A stretch of DNA of 10,602 nt from Betaproteobacteria bacterium (GTDB lineage: Bacteria > Pseudomonadota > Gammaproteobacteria > Burkholderiales > SG8-41). The position numbers and the translations under genes were made by a program. Position 1 is the stretch's first letter; each line of letters starts with the position of its first letter. The stretch lies in NCBI GenBank assembly GCA_021732805.1, contig JAKFUJ010000176.1, positions 1-10,602 of the forward strand. Reading direction: 5' to 3'. The notes beneath the pieces are model-generated. The model saw only the letters and a program-made list of their open reading frames with translations. It was not told the DNA's origin and made no database searches. Shown piece after piece: positions 1-5,686 of the stretch.

Positions 1-167
1 ATGACACCCTTGAGCGCTTTCTGCGCGCGCTCGTCGGGTATTTCCAGCAATTGCAGGATGACCGGCTGGTCTTTGCCCAGCATTTCGCCGCTGGCGATGC
101 TGAACAGCAGGCTGTAGCCGATCTGGCCGGCGGCGCCTGTGACAGCTACACGCATGGGTTGTTTCAT
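1..167 (-). CDS. mdh: malate dehydrogenase, N-terminal part (runs off left edge)
   Basis: This is the NAD-dependent enzyme that oxidises malate to oxaloacetate in the cytoplasm, the last step of the TCA cycle. Only the first 55 codons are in the window. The protein starts MKQPMRVAVTGAAGQIGYSL, and the TGAAGQIG stretch at about residues 10-17 is the glycine-rich NAD-binding loop of the Rossmann fold. The following SGEMLGKDQPVILQLLEIPD is characteristic of the lactate-dehydrogenase-like (type 2) malate dehydrogenases common in betaproteobacteria, not of the E. coli type. The ATG at 165-167 is chosen because an AGGAGC Shine-Dalgarno sequence (complement of 174-179) lies six bases upstream. The gene is divergent from the sdh operon, and its C-terminal catalytic half is not visible. 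Confidence 0.95.
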   Translation of the reverse strand, partial: MKQPMRVAVTGAAGQIGYSLLFSIASGEMLGKDQPVILQLLEIPDERAQKALKGV

Positions 168-261
168 CTGGAAGCTCCTGAATTTCCTTGGTTTTTGAGA
201 AAGTGCGGCAGTGCTGCGGGGCAGGGTGGTACTGTCGACGCAGACACCGGATAACCCGGGA

Positions 262-291
262 ATGATAGCCAACGCGGGGATTTATGGTCAA
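262..291 (-). promoter_or_regulatory. predicted sigma-70-type promoter of mdh
   Basis: Reading the minus strand, TTGACC (complement of 286-291) and TATCAT (complement of 262-267) are separated by 18 bases. Each box matches the sigma-70 consensus at five of six positions. Transcription would begin near 255 and give a leader of about 90 bases before the mdh ATG. This is the best promoter match in the divergent spacer. It is a sequence match only. Confidence 0.6.
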
Positions 292-321
292 CACAATGCC
301 CGCGACGTGGAATCATGCAAC

Positions 322-347
322 TGTCATGAACAATTTCGCGCATGACA
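322..347. promoter_or_regulatory. inverted repeat, possible operator upstream of mdh
   Basis: TGTCATG at 322-328 is matched by CATGACA at 341-347, a perfect 7-bp inverted repeat with a 12-bp gap. The half-site centres are 19 bp apart, which could suit a dimeric regulator on DNA. It lies about 30 bp upstream of the mdh -35 box. No regulator can be named from the motif, and a 7-bp repeat can occur by chance in a spacer of this length. Confidence 0.3.
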
Positions 348-694
348 TCCATACTTGCTGCCTGGCCGGCTTGCTATCGCTAATCGATATCTGATGATGG
401 GATGTGGAACGTATGCCGCGACTGCCTTACGCGTGCGTCAACACAAGCGGCTCACATGAACTGTTTTGCTGCTGTTCGCCATACTTTTGCGTTTATCAGG
501 AGCAGGAAAGCTGGTAGTATTTCATGCGTTTATTCGCAGTCACTGGTAGTTTCCGTTAGTGTTAAAAACTCTCAACTGATGTGCCATGCCTGCTGTGCAG
601 CATCGCGAACGTTTGGCGGCGCAGGTGCCGTTGTTTCCAGGCTCCTTCCGGCGCTCCGGCATGTTGAGGCTGAATTCGTAACCAAGGAGAGCGC

Positions 695-1081
695 GTGTCG
701 TCGACAGTCGCCAAACCCCGGCCCAAGCACCTGAACCTGTTGCAAATACGACTGCCCGTGCCGGGCATCATTTCCATCATGCACCGCATCAGCGGTGCAA
801 TCTTGTTCCTGCTGATTCCATTATTCCTGTGGCTGTTCCAGATCAGCATGGAGTCTGCCGCATCGTTCGCAGAATTCCGTTTGGTCGTTGCCCATCCGCT
901 GATGAAGCTGGTGCTGCTTGGTCTGCTCTGGGGCTATTTGCATCACCTGCTGGCCGGCCTGCGCCATCTGTTTCTTGATCTGCATATTGGCATGGAAATT
1001 GAAACTGCGCGCCTGACCAGCATCATTGTGCTGGCCGCCGGCATCGTGCTGACGCTGGCGGTGGGGGTGGCGTTATGGTGA
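695..1081 (+). CDS. sdhC: succinate dehydrogenase cytochrome b556 membrane subunit
   Basis: SdhC is one of the two membrane anchors of succinate:quinone oxidoreductase (complex II). With SdhD it binds heme b and the quinone at the inner membrane. The 128-residue protein has the family length and three hydrophobic segments (about 35-52, 66-88 and 108-127). Family residues fall at the E. coli positions: Ser27 and Arg31 (quinone site, in IISIMHRISG), His84 (heme ligand, in YLHHLLAGLRH) and His91. The start is GTG at 695, chosen for the AAGGAGA ribosome site at 684-690 and because the N-terminus then matches the family (RPKHLNLLQIRLP). It is the first gene of the plus-strand operon and overlaps sdhD by seven bases (ATGGTGA), which suggests translational coupling. 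Confidence 0.96.
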   Translation: MSSTVAKPRPKHLNLLQIRLPVPGIISIMHRISGAILFLLIPLFLWLFQISMESAASFAEFRLVVAHPLMKLVLLGLLWGYLHHLLAGLRHLFLDLHIGMEIETARLTSIIVLAAGIVLTLAVGVALW

Positions 1082-1422
1082 AACGCGAAGTCGTAGGCGC
1101 GCATTACGGTTTGCGCGACTGGCTGGCGCAGCGGGTGACCGCTGTGGTCATGCTGGTGTACACGCTGCTGGTGCTGATGGCGCTGGTGATGCTGCCGAAA
1201 TTCGATTACTGGAGCTGGAAAACCCTTTGGCAGTTGCAATTAATGCGCTACGCGACCGTGCTGTTCGTGGCCGCATTGCTGTTTCACGCGTGGATCGGCG
1301 TGCGCAACATATTCATGGATTACATCAAGGATGCCGGCATACGGCTGACGCTGTACGTGGTGGTGATCCTCGCCCTGATCGCCTACGGCGCCTGGGCAGT
1401 CCAGATTTTGTGGGGCAAATAA
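1075..1422 (+). CDS. sdhD: succinate dehydrogenase hydrophobic membrane anchor subunit
   Basis: SdhD is the second membrane anchor of complex II and completes the heme b and ubiquinone pocket. The 115-residue protein has three hydrophobic segments (about 20-41, 57-77 and 89-112). The motif HAWIGVRNIFMDYIK places His71, Asp82 and Tyr83 at the same numbers as the E. coli heme ligand and quinone-site residues. The ATG lies inside the last codons of sdhC, giving a seven-base overlap. This overlap suggests the anchors are made in equal amounts by coupled translation. The spacer to sdhA is 31 bp. Confidence 0.95.
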   Translation: MVKREVVGAHYGLRDWLAQRVTAVVMLVYTLLVLMALVMLPKFDYWSWKTLWQLQLMRYATVLFVAALLFHAWIGVRNIFMDYIKDAGIRLTLYVVVILALIAYGAWAVQILWGK

Positions 1423-1453
1423 GTGGACGAAATGAGCGGGGCAATAAGAAAAA

Positions 1454-3214
1454 ATGGCAATTACAACCAGAAAATTTGATGCAGTGGTCGTTGGCGCCGG
1501 CGGTTCCGGCTTGCGCGCGGCGTTGCAGCTGGCCGAGGCCAATCTGCAGGTGGCCGTGCTGTCCAAGGTGTTCCCGACACGTTCGCACACGGTGGCGGCG
1601 CAGGGCGGGGTTTCGGCTTCGCTCGGCAATGAAGAGCCGGACAACTGGCACTGGCACATGTACGACACGGTCAAAGGCTCTGATTACCTTGGCGATCAGG
1701 ACGCGATCGAGTTCATGTGCCGCAAGGCCAGCGAAGCGGTGATTGAACTCGAACACTACGGCATGCCCTTCGACCGTCTCGACAACGGCAAGATCTACCA
1801 GCGTCCGTTCGGCGGCCATACCAGCAATTACGGCGAACGCGCGGTGAAGCGCGCCTGTGCTGCGGCTGACCGCACCGGTCACGCGATGCTGCACACGCTG
1901 TATCAGCGCAACGTGCGCGCCCATACCCAGTTTTTCGTCGAATGGATGGCGCTCGATCTGATCCGCAACCAGTCCGGTGATGTGCTGGGCGTGGTGGCGA
2001 TGGAAATGGAAACCGGCGAAGTGATGGTGCTGCATGCGAAGGCGACGTTGCTCGCCACCGGCGGCGCAGGACGCATTTATGCCGCCAGCACCAATGCCTA
2101 CATCAATACCGGTGACGGCCTCGGCATGGCGGCGCGCGCCGGCATCCCGCTCGAAGACATGGAGTTCTGGCAGTTCCACCCGACCGGGGTGGCCGGCGCC
2201 GGCGTGCTGATTACCGAGGGCGTGCGCGGCGAGGGCGGTTTCCTGTTGAACAAAAACGGCGAACGTTTCATGGAGCGTTACGCGCCGACAGTGAAGGATT
2301 TGGCGAGCCGCGACGTGGTGTCGCGCGCCATGGCCACTGAAATCAAGGAAGGCCGCGGCGCCGGCAAGGATGCGGATTACATCCTGCTCAAGCTCGACCA
2401 TCTTGGCGCCGATGTCATCGACAAGCGTCTGCCGGGCATCCGTGAAATCGCGAAAAAATTCGCCAACGTTGATCCCGCCAAAGACCCGATCCCTGTGGTG
2501 CCGACCTGCCATTACATGATGGGCGGCGTACCCACCAATATGCATGGCCAGTCTTTGGCCGGGCACAGCGGCGGCACGAGTGTGAAGGGCTTGTACGCAG
2601 CGGGCGAATGCGCCTGCGTGTCGGTGCACGGCGCGAACCGGCTGGGCACCAATTCGCTGCTCGACCTGCTGGTATTCGGCAAGGCTGCGGGCGAGCAGGT
2701 GGTCAGGGATCTGGCGGCCGATGTGCTGTCGCACCAGGAACTGCCGAAAGATGCCGCAGACCGTTCGCTGGCGCGGCTGGCGAAACTGGATGCAGCAAAA
2801 TCCGGCGAGAGCGTGCATGAAGTCGGTGCTGAACTGCGGCGCACGATGCAGCTGCATTGCGGCGTGTTCCGCTTCCCGGACAGTCTTGCCGAAGGCGTGC
2901 GCAAGATCAACGAGGTGGCGCAGCGCGCGGGCAGCCTGTATTTCAAGGACAAGAGCAAGGTGTTCAACACCGCGCGGGTGGAAGCGCTGGAGCTGGAAAA
3001 CCTGGTCGAGGTCGCGGTATCGACGATGATTTCGGCGAACGCACGCCAGGAATCGCGCGGCGCCCACGATCGCAGCGATTTCCCGAATCGCGATGACGCG
3101 ACCTGGATGAAACACACATTCTGGTACAAGGAGGGCAATCGCCTCGAGTACCGTCCGGTCCAGCTCAAACCGCTGACAGTGGAATCGTTCGAGCCCAAGG
3201 CCCGGGTTTATTGA
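1454..3214 (+). CDS. sdhA: succinate dehydrogenase flavoprotein subunit
   Basis: SdhA oxidises succinate to fumarate and passes two electrons through covalently bound FAD to SdhB, on the cytoplasmic face of the membrane. The 586-residue protein has the family length. The dinucleotide-binding loop VVGAGGSGLRAAL is at 12-24, and His45 in PTRSHTVAAQGG is the site of covalent FAD attachment. Substrate and proton-transfer residues are His242 (in FHPTGV), Arg286 (in LASRDVV), His353 (in PTCHYMMGG) and Arg396 (in HGANRLGTNS). The C-terminus YRPVQLKPLTV is typical. The ATG at 1454 gives the standard MAITTRKFDAVVVGAGG start, but its ribosome site is poor: AAGAA lies very close, and GAGCGGGG sits 12 bases away. 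A 15-codon out-of-frame ORF (1432-1479) overlaps the start. Flavinylation would be assisted by SdhE, encoded downstream. Confidence 0.98.
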   Translation: MAITTRKFDAVVVGAGGSGLRAALQLAEANLQVAVLSKVFPTRSHTVAAQGGVSASLGNEEPDNWHWHMYDTVKGSDYLGDQDAIEFMCRKASEAVIELEHYGMPFDRLDNGKIYQRPFGGHTSNYGERAVKRACAAADRTGHAMLHTLYQRNVRAHTQFFVEWMALDLIRNQSGDVLGVVAMEMETGEVMVLHAKATLLATGGAGRIYAASTNAYINTGDGLGMAARAGIPLEDMEFWQFHPTGVAGAGVLITEGVRGEGGFLLNKNGERFMERYAPTVKDLASRDVVSRAMATEIKEGRGAGKDADYILLKLDHLGADVIDKRLPGIREIAKKFANVDPAKDPIPVVPTCHYMMGGVPTNMHGQSLAGHSGGTSVKGLYAAGECACVSVHGANRLGTNSLLDLLVFGKAAGEQVVRDLAADVLSHQELPKDAADRSLARLAKLDAAKSGESVHEVGAELRRTMQLHCGVFRFPDSLAEGVRKINEVAQRAGSLYFKDKSKVFNTARVEALELENLVEVAVSTMISANARQESRGAHDRSDFPNRDDATWMKHTFWYKEGNRLEYRPVQLKPLTVESFEPKARVY

Positions 3215-3222
3215 TCCGGGCT
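3199..3222 (+). other. mRNA hairpin over the sdhA stop codon
   Basis: GCCCGGGT (3200-3207) and ATCCGGGC (3214-3221) can form an eight-pair stem with one G-U pair and a six-base loop. The structure encloses the sdhA stop codon TGA. No U-run follows, so it is unlikely to be an intrinsic terminator. A role in mRNA stability or in pausing between sdhA and sdhB is only a possibility. Confidence 0.4.
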
Positions 3223-3228
3223 ACTGAA

Positions 3229-3265
3229 AAACAAGCTCGAGAAACAAGATCGAGAAACAAGGAAC
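3229..3265 (+). repeat. 13-bp tandem repeat leading into the sdhB ribosome site
   Basis: AAACAAGCTCGAG (3229-3241) is followed directly by AAACAAGATCGAG (3242-3254), one base different. A third, diverging copy AAACAAGGAAC (3255-3265) supplies the AAGGA used as the sdhB Shine-Dalgarno sequence. This looks like a local duplication by replication slippage. Confidence 0.75.
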
Positions 3266-3269
3266 ATAA

Positions 3270-3965
3270 ATGCGTCTTTCCATTTACCGCTACAACCCCG
3301 ATGTCGACGCCAAGCCGTACATGCAGGACTACGACATTGAGCTCGAGCCGACCGACCGCATGCTGCTGGATGCGCTGACACGGTTGAAGTCGGTAGACGA
3401 TACTTTTTCTTTCCGCCGTTCCTGCCGCGAAGGTGTCTGCGGTTCAGATGCGATGAACATCAATGGCAAGAACGGTCTGGCCTGCATCACCAAGATCACC
3501 GACCTCAAAGAGCCGGTGGTGATTCGTCCGCTGCCCGGGCTGCCGGTGATCCGCGACCTGATTGTCGACATGTCGCAGTTTTTCAAGCAGTACCACTCGG
3601 TGACGCCGTATGTGATCAACGATACGCCGCGGCCCGAGAAAGAGCGCCTGCAGTCGCCGGAAGACCGTGAAGAACTCAACGGCCTCTATGAATGCATCCT
3701 TTGCGCCTGCTGCTCGACGGCATGTCCGTCATTCTGGTGGAACCCGGACAAGTTTGTCGGCCCGGCGGGCTTGCTGCAGGCCTATCGCTTTATTGCGGAT
3801 ACGCGCGATGAGGCGACCAACGAGCGTCTTGATAATCTTGAAGATCCATACCGGTTATTCCGTTGCCATTCGATCATGAATTGCGTTGATGTCTGCCCGA
3901 AGGGACTGAACCCGACCAAGGCGATCGGCAAGATCAAGGATCTGCTCGTTAAACGTACGGTGTAA
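3270..3965 (+). CDS. sdhB: succinate dehydrogenase iron-sulfur subunit
   Basis: SdhB carries electrons from the FAD of SdhA to quinone through three iron-sulfur clusters. The 231-residue protein has the family length. The N-terminal plant-ferredoxin-like domain binds the [2Fe-2S] cluster through Cys52, Cys57, Asp60 and Cys72; the Asp replaces a Cys as in the E. coli enzyme. In the C-terminal domain, CILCACCSTACP and RCHSIMNCVDVCPKG give Cys142, Cys145, Cys148 and Cys209 for [4Fe-4S], and Cys152, Cys199 and Cys205 for [3Fe-4S]. The ATG at 3270 has AAGGA at 3259-3263 within reach. It sits 55 bp after sdhA, behind a short tandem repeat, and 13 bp before sdhE. Confidence 0.98.
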   Translation: MRLSIYRYNPDVDAKPYMQDYDIELEPTDRMLLDALTRLKSVDDTFSFRRSCREGVCGSDAMNINGKNGLACITKITDLKEPVVIRPLPGLPVIRDLIVDMSQFFKQYHSVTPYVINDTPRPEKERLQSPEDREELNGLYECILCACCSTACPSFWWNPDKFVGPAGLLQAYRFIADTRDEATNERLDNLEDPYRLFRCHSIMNCVDVCPKGLNPTKAIGKIKDLLVKRTV

Positions 3966-3978
3966 CGAAGGAGAGGAT

Positions 3979-4209
3979 ATGGCGGAACTTGACCGTATCC
4001 GCTGGCAGTGCCGGCGCGGCATGCTGGAACTGGACTTGGTGCTGAACCGGTTTGTGGAGCGGGAACTGGGTGGGCTGGATCCCGGCCAGTTGCAGGTGTT
4101 CAAGGAGTTGTTGAATGAGCAGGACCCCATGCTGCTGGCGTGGGTGATGGATCAGGAGGAGGTGCCCGGACGTTACGATCAATTGATCAGGCGGCTGCGG
4201 CAGGCGTGA
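3979..4209 (+). CDS. sdhE: FAD assembly factor SdhE (flavinator of SdhA)
   Basis: SdhE is a small soluble protein of the YgfY/Sdh5 family that promotes covalent attachment of FAD to SdhA. The 76-residue product has the family size. It carries the signature RGMLE (Arg13-Gly14-x-x-Glu17), which contacts SdhA, within the helical RRGMLELDLVLNRFVE stretch. The remaining conserved pattern is also present: FKELLNEQDPMLLAWVM, then a basic C-terminal helix. A strong AAGGAGAGG ribosome site precedes the ATG. Its place directly after sdhB, with a 13-bp gap, supports the call. Confidence 0.95.
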   Translation: MAELDRIRWQCRRGMLELDLVLNRFVERELGGLDPGQLQVFKELLNEQDPMLLAWVMDQEEVPGRYDQLIRRLRQA

Positions 4210-4283
4210 TGTAACAAAGCTGACAGGCATAACATCCATAATTTATCGGCAACAACAAGCAGGTTGATCATACGGAGATTGTC
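4210..4283 (+). promoter_or_regulatory. sdhE-gltA spacer, possible weak gltA promoter
   Basis: This 74-bp spacer is clearly richer in A and T than the genes beside it. CTGACA at 4220-4225 is a good -35 box, but the -10 at 16 bp spacing (TTTATC, 4242-4247) is poor. The better CATAAT at 4237-4242 is only 11 bp away from it. An independent gltA promoter is plausible but unproven. The gltA ribosome site ACGGAGA lies near the end of the spacer. Confidence 0.3.
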
Positions 4284-5582
4284 ATGAAGGAAAAACTCGC
4301 AACCCTGTCGTTCAGCGACGGTAGTCCCTCGGTGGATTTCCCGATATTCGGCGGTACCATCGGTCCCGACGTGATTGACGTTCGCAGCCTTTATGCAAAA
4401 ACCGGCAAGTTCACTTATGACCCGGGATTCATGTCCACTGCGAGTTGTCGTTCCGGCATCACGTATATCGACGGCGACGAAGGTGTGCTGCTCTATCGCG
4501 GCTATCCGATCGAGCAACTTGCGGAGAAATGCGACTTCCTGGAAGTTGCCTACCTGATTCTCAATGGCGAATTGCCGAACAAAAACCAGAAGGTGGAGTT
4601 TGACGACATCGTCACCAAGCACACCATGGTGCACGACCAGATGAATTTTTTCTTTCGCGGTTTTCGTCGCGACGCGCATCCGATGGCGGTGCTTTGCGGC
4701 GTGGTTGGTGCACTGTCCGCGTTCTATCATGATTCAATCAACATCCATGACGAGCGCAGCCGCGATATTTCTGCATTTCGCCTGATTGCCAAGCTGCCGA
4801 CAATCACTGCGATGGCCTACAAGTACAACTCCGGTCAGCCGTTCATGTATCCGAAGAACAATCTCTCGTACACGGAAAACTTCCTGTACATGATGTTCGG
4901 CAATCCGTGCGAAGACTACAAGGTGAATCCGGTGGTGTCGCGGGCGATGGACCGCATCCTGATCCTGCACGCCGACCACGAGCAGAATGCCTCGACCTCG
5001 ACGGTGCGCCTGGCCGGCTCCACCGGGGCCAATCCCTTCGCCTGCATTTCCGCCGGCATCGCCAGCCTGTGGGGCCCCGCGCACGGCGGCGCCAACGAAG
5101 CCGTGCTGAAAATGCTCGACGAAATCGGCGACGTGAAAAACATTCCGGGGTTCATCAAGCGCGTGAAGGAAAAAGACGGACACGCGATGCTGATGGGCTT
5201 CGGCCATCGGGTTTACAAGAATTACGACCCGCGCGCGAAAATCATCCAGCGCACCTGCCACGAGGTGCTGGAAGAGCTCGACATGAAGGACAACAAGCTG
5301 ATCAAGCTGGCAATGGCACTGGAAAAGATCGCGCTGGAAGACGATTACTTCATCAAGCGCAAGCTGTATCCGAACGTCGATTTCTATTCCGGCATCGTTT
5401 ACAAGGCCCTGGGCATTCCCGTCAGCATGTACACCGCGATTTTCGCGCTGGCACGCACCGTGGGCTGGATCGCGCAGTGGAAAGAGCTGATTGCCGACCC
5501 GGAGCAGAAAATCGGCCGGCCGCGCCAGTTGTTCACCGGCGCCAAGCAACGCGAGTTCGTGCCGACCGCTAAACGTAAATAA
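4284..5582 (+). CDS. gltA: citrate synthase (type II)
   Basis: The enzyme condenses acetyl-CoA with oxaloacetate to form citrate, the entry step of the TCA cycle, in the cytoplasm. The 432 residues match the longer, hexameric type II enzymes of Gram-negative bacteria, which have an N-terminal beta-rich domain (about 1-60, with the FDP.. equivalent TYDPGFMSTASCRSGITYIDG) and are often inhibited by NADH. Catalytic residues are visible: His267 (in GPAHGGANEA), His308 (in GFGHRVYKNYDPRA) and Asp366 (in PNVDFYSG). His232 in HADHEQNAS and the C-terminal GRPRQLFTG are also family-typical. The ATG at 4284 follows CGGAGA by six bases. It lies in the same direction as sdh, 74 bp after sdhE and 100 bp before sucA, so it may be co-transcribed with either or have its own promoter. 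Confidence 0.98.
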   Translation: MKEKLATLSFSDGSPSVDFPIFGGTIGPDVIDVRSLYAKTGKFTYDPGFMSTASCRSGITYIDGDEGVLLYRGYPIEQLAEKCDFLEVAYLILNGELPNKNQKVEFDDIVTKHTMVHDQMNFFFRGFRRDAHPMAVLCGVVGALSAFYHDSINIHDERSRDISAFRLIAKLPTITAMAYKYNSGQPFMYPKNNLSYTENFLYMMFGNPCEDYKVNPVVSRAMDRILILHADHEQNASTSTVRLAGSTGANPFACISAGIASLWGPAHGGANEAVLKMLDEIGDVKNIPGFIKRVKEKDGHAMLMGFGHRVYKNYDPRAKIIQRTCHEVLEELDMKDNKLIKLAMALEKIALEDDYFIKRKLYPNVDFYSGIVYKALGIPVSMYTAIFALARTVGWIAQWKELIADPEQKIGRPRQLFTGAKQREFVPTAKRK

Positions 5583-5585
5583 GCA

Positions 5586-5616
5586 GGTCAGGCGTCCGCT
5601 CCGACGGCGCCTGACC
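5586..5616 (+). other. hairpin after gltA, not a clear terminator
   Basis: GGTCAGGCG (5586-5594) is perfectly complementary to CGCCTGACC (5608-5616), and two further inner pairs (one G-U) are possible. It starts four bases after the gltA stop codon. The sequence that follows lacks a U-run, the nearest being GGTTTT at 5632-5637. It could stabilise the gltA transcript or cause partial termination before sucA. Confidence 0.45.
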
Positions 5617-5635
5617 GGCTGCAACCCCTTCGGTT

Positions 5636-5686
5636 TTCAGGTGCAGAAATGATTCAGGTGCAGAAATGATTCAGGTGCAGACATGA
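5636..5686 (+). repeat. 17-bp tandem repeat, three copies, spanning the sucA start
   Basis: The unit TTCAGGTGCAGAAATGA occurs at 5636-5652 and 5653-5669, and with one change (A to C) at 5670-5686. Every copy carries AGGTG, which matches the 16S 3'-end complement, and seven bases after its AGG an ATG (5649, 5666 and 5683). The first ATG opens MIQVQK and the second MIQVQT. Each stops at a TGA that overlaps the next ATG as ATGA. The third ATG is the sucA start. Confidence 0.9.

Larger units (their letters stand above)
168..694. other. divergent mdh-sdhC spacer, no convincing gene
   Basis: This 527-bp stretch separates the divergent mdh and sdhC starts. Open frames here (for example 402-734 on the plus strand) are cysteine- and arginine-rich translations with no recognisable domain and no good ribosome site, so I treat the region as non-coding. 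It holds the mdh promoter (262-291) and a 7-bp inverted repeat TGTCATG/CATGACA (322-328 and 341-347, 12-bp gap) just upstream of the mdh -35 box. It also holds the sdhC ribosome site AAGGAGA (684-690). The sdh promoter should lie here, but I find only weak matches, the best being TTTATC at 492-497 and TAGTAT at 515-520 with a 17-bp gap. No transcription-regulator gene is present between the two operons. Confidence 0.7.

Noticed and set aside
402..734. 110-codon plus-strand frame in the mdh-sdhC spacer
   Set aside because: It overlaps the well-supported sdhC start in another frame, and its product has no recognisable domain or good ribosome site. It was also considered as a regulator remnant, but no helix-turn-helix pattern is visible.
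1325..3115. 596-codon open frame on the minus strand opposite sdhA
   Set aside because: It is a histidine- and arginine-rich translation of the antisense of a clear sdhA, with no domain or ribosome site. Long antisense frames are expected opposite genes with GC-rich third codon positions.
4177..4188. 12-bp perfect palindrome GATCAATTGATC near the end of sdhE
   Set aside because: It lies inside conserved coding sequence (YDQLIR), and its half-sites are in the wrong order for an FNR-type site. I see no reason to give it a function.
5586..5616. Intrinsic terminator after gltA
   Set aside because: The stem is good, but there is no U-run directly after it, so I kept it only as a hairpin of unknown role.
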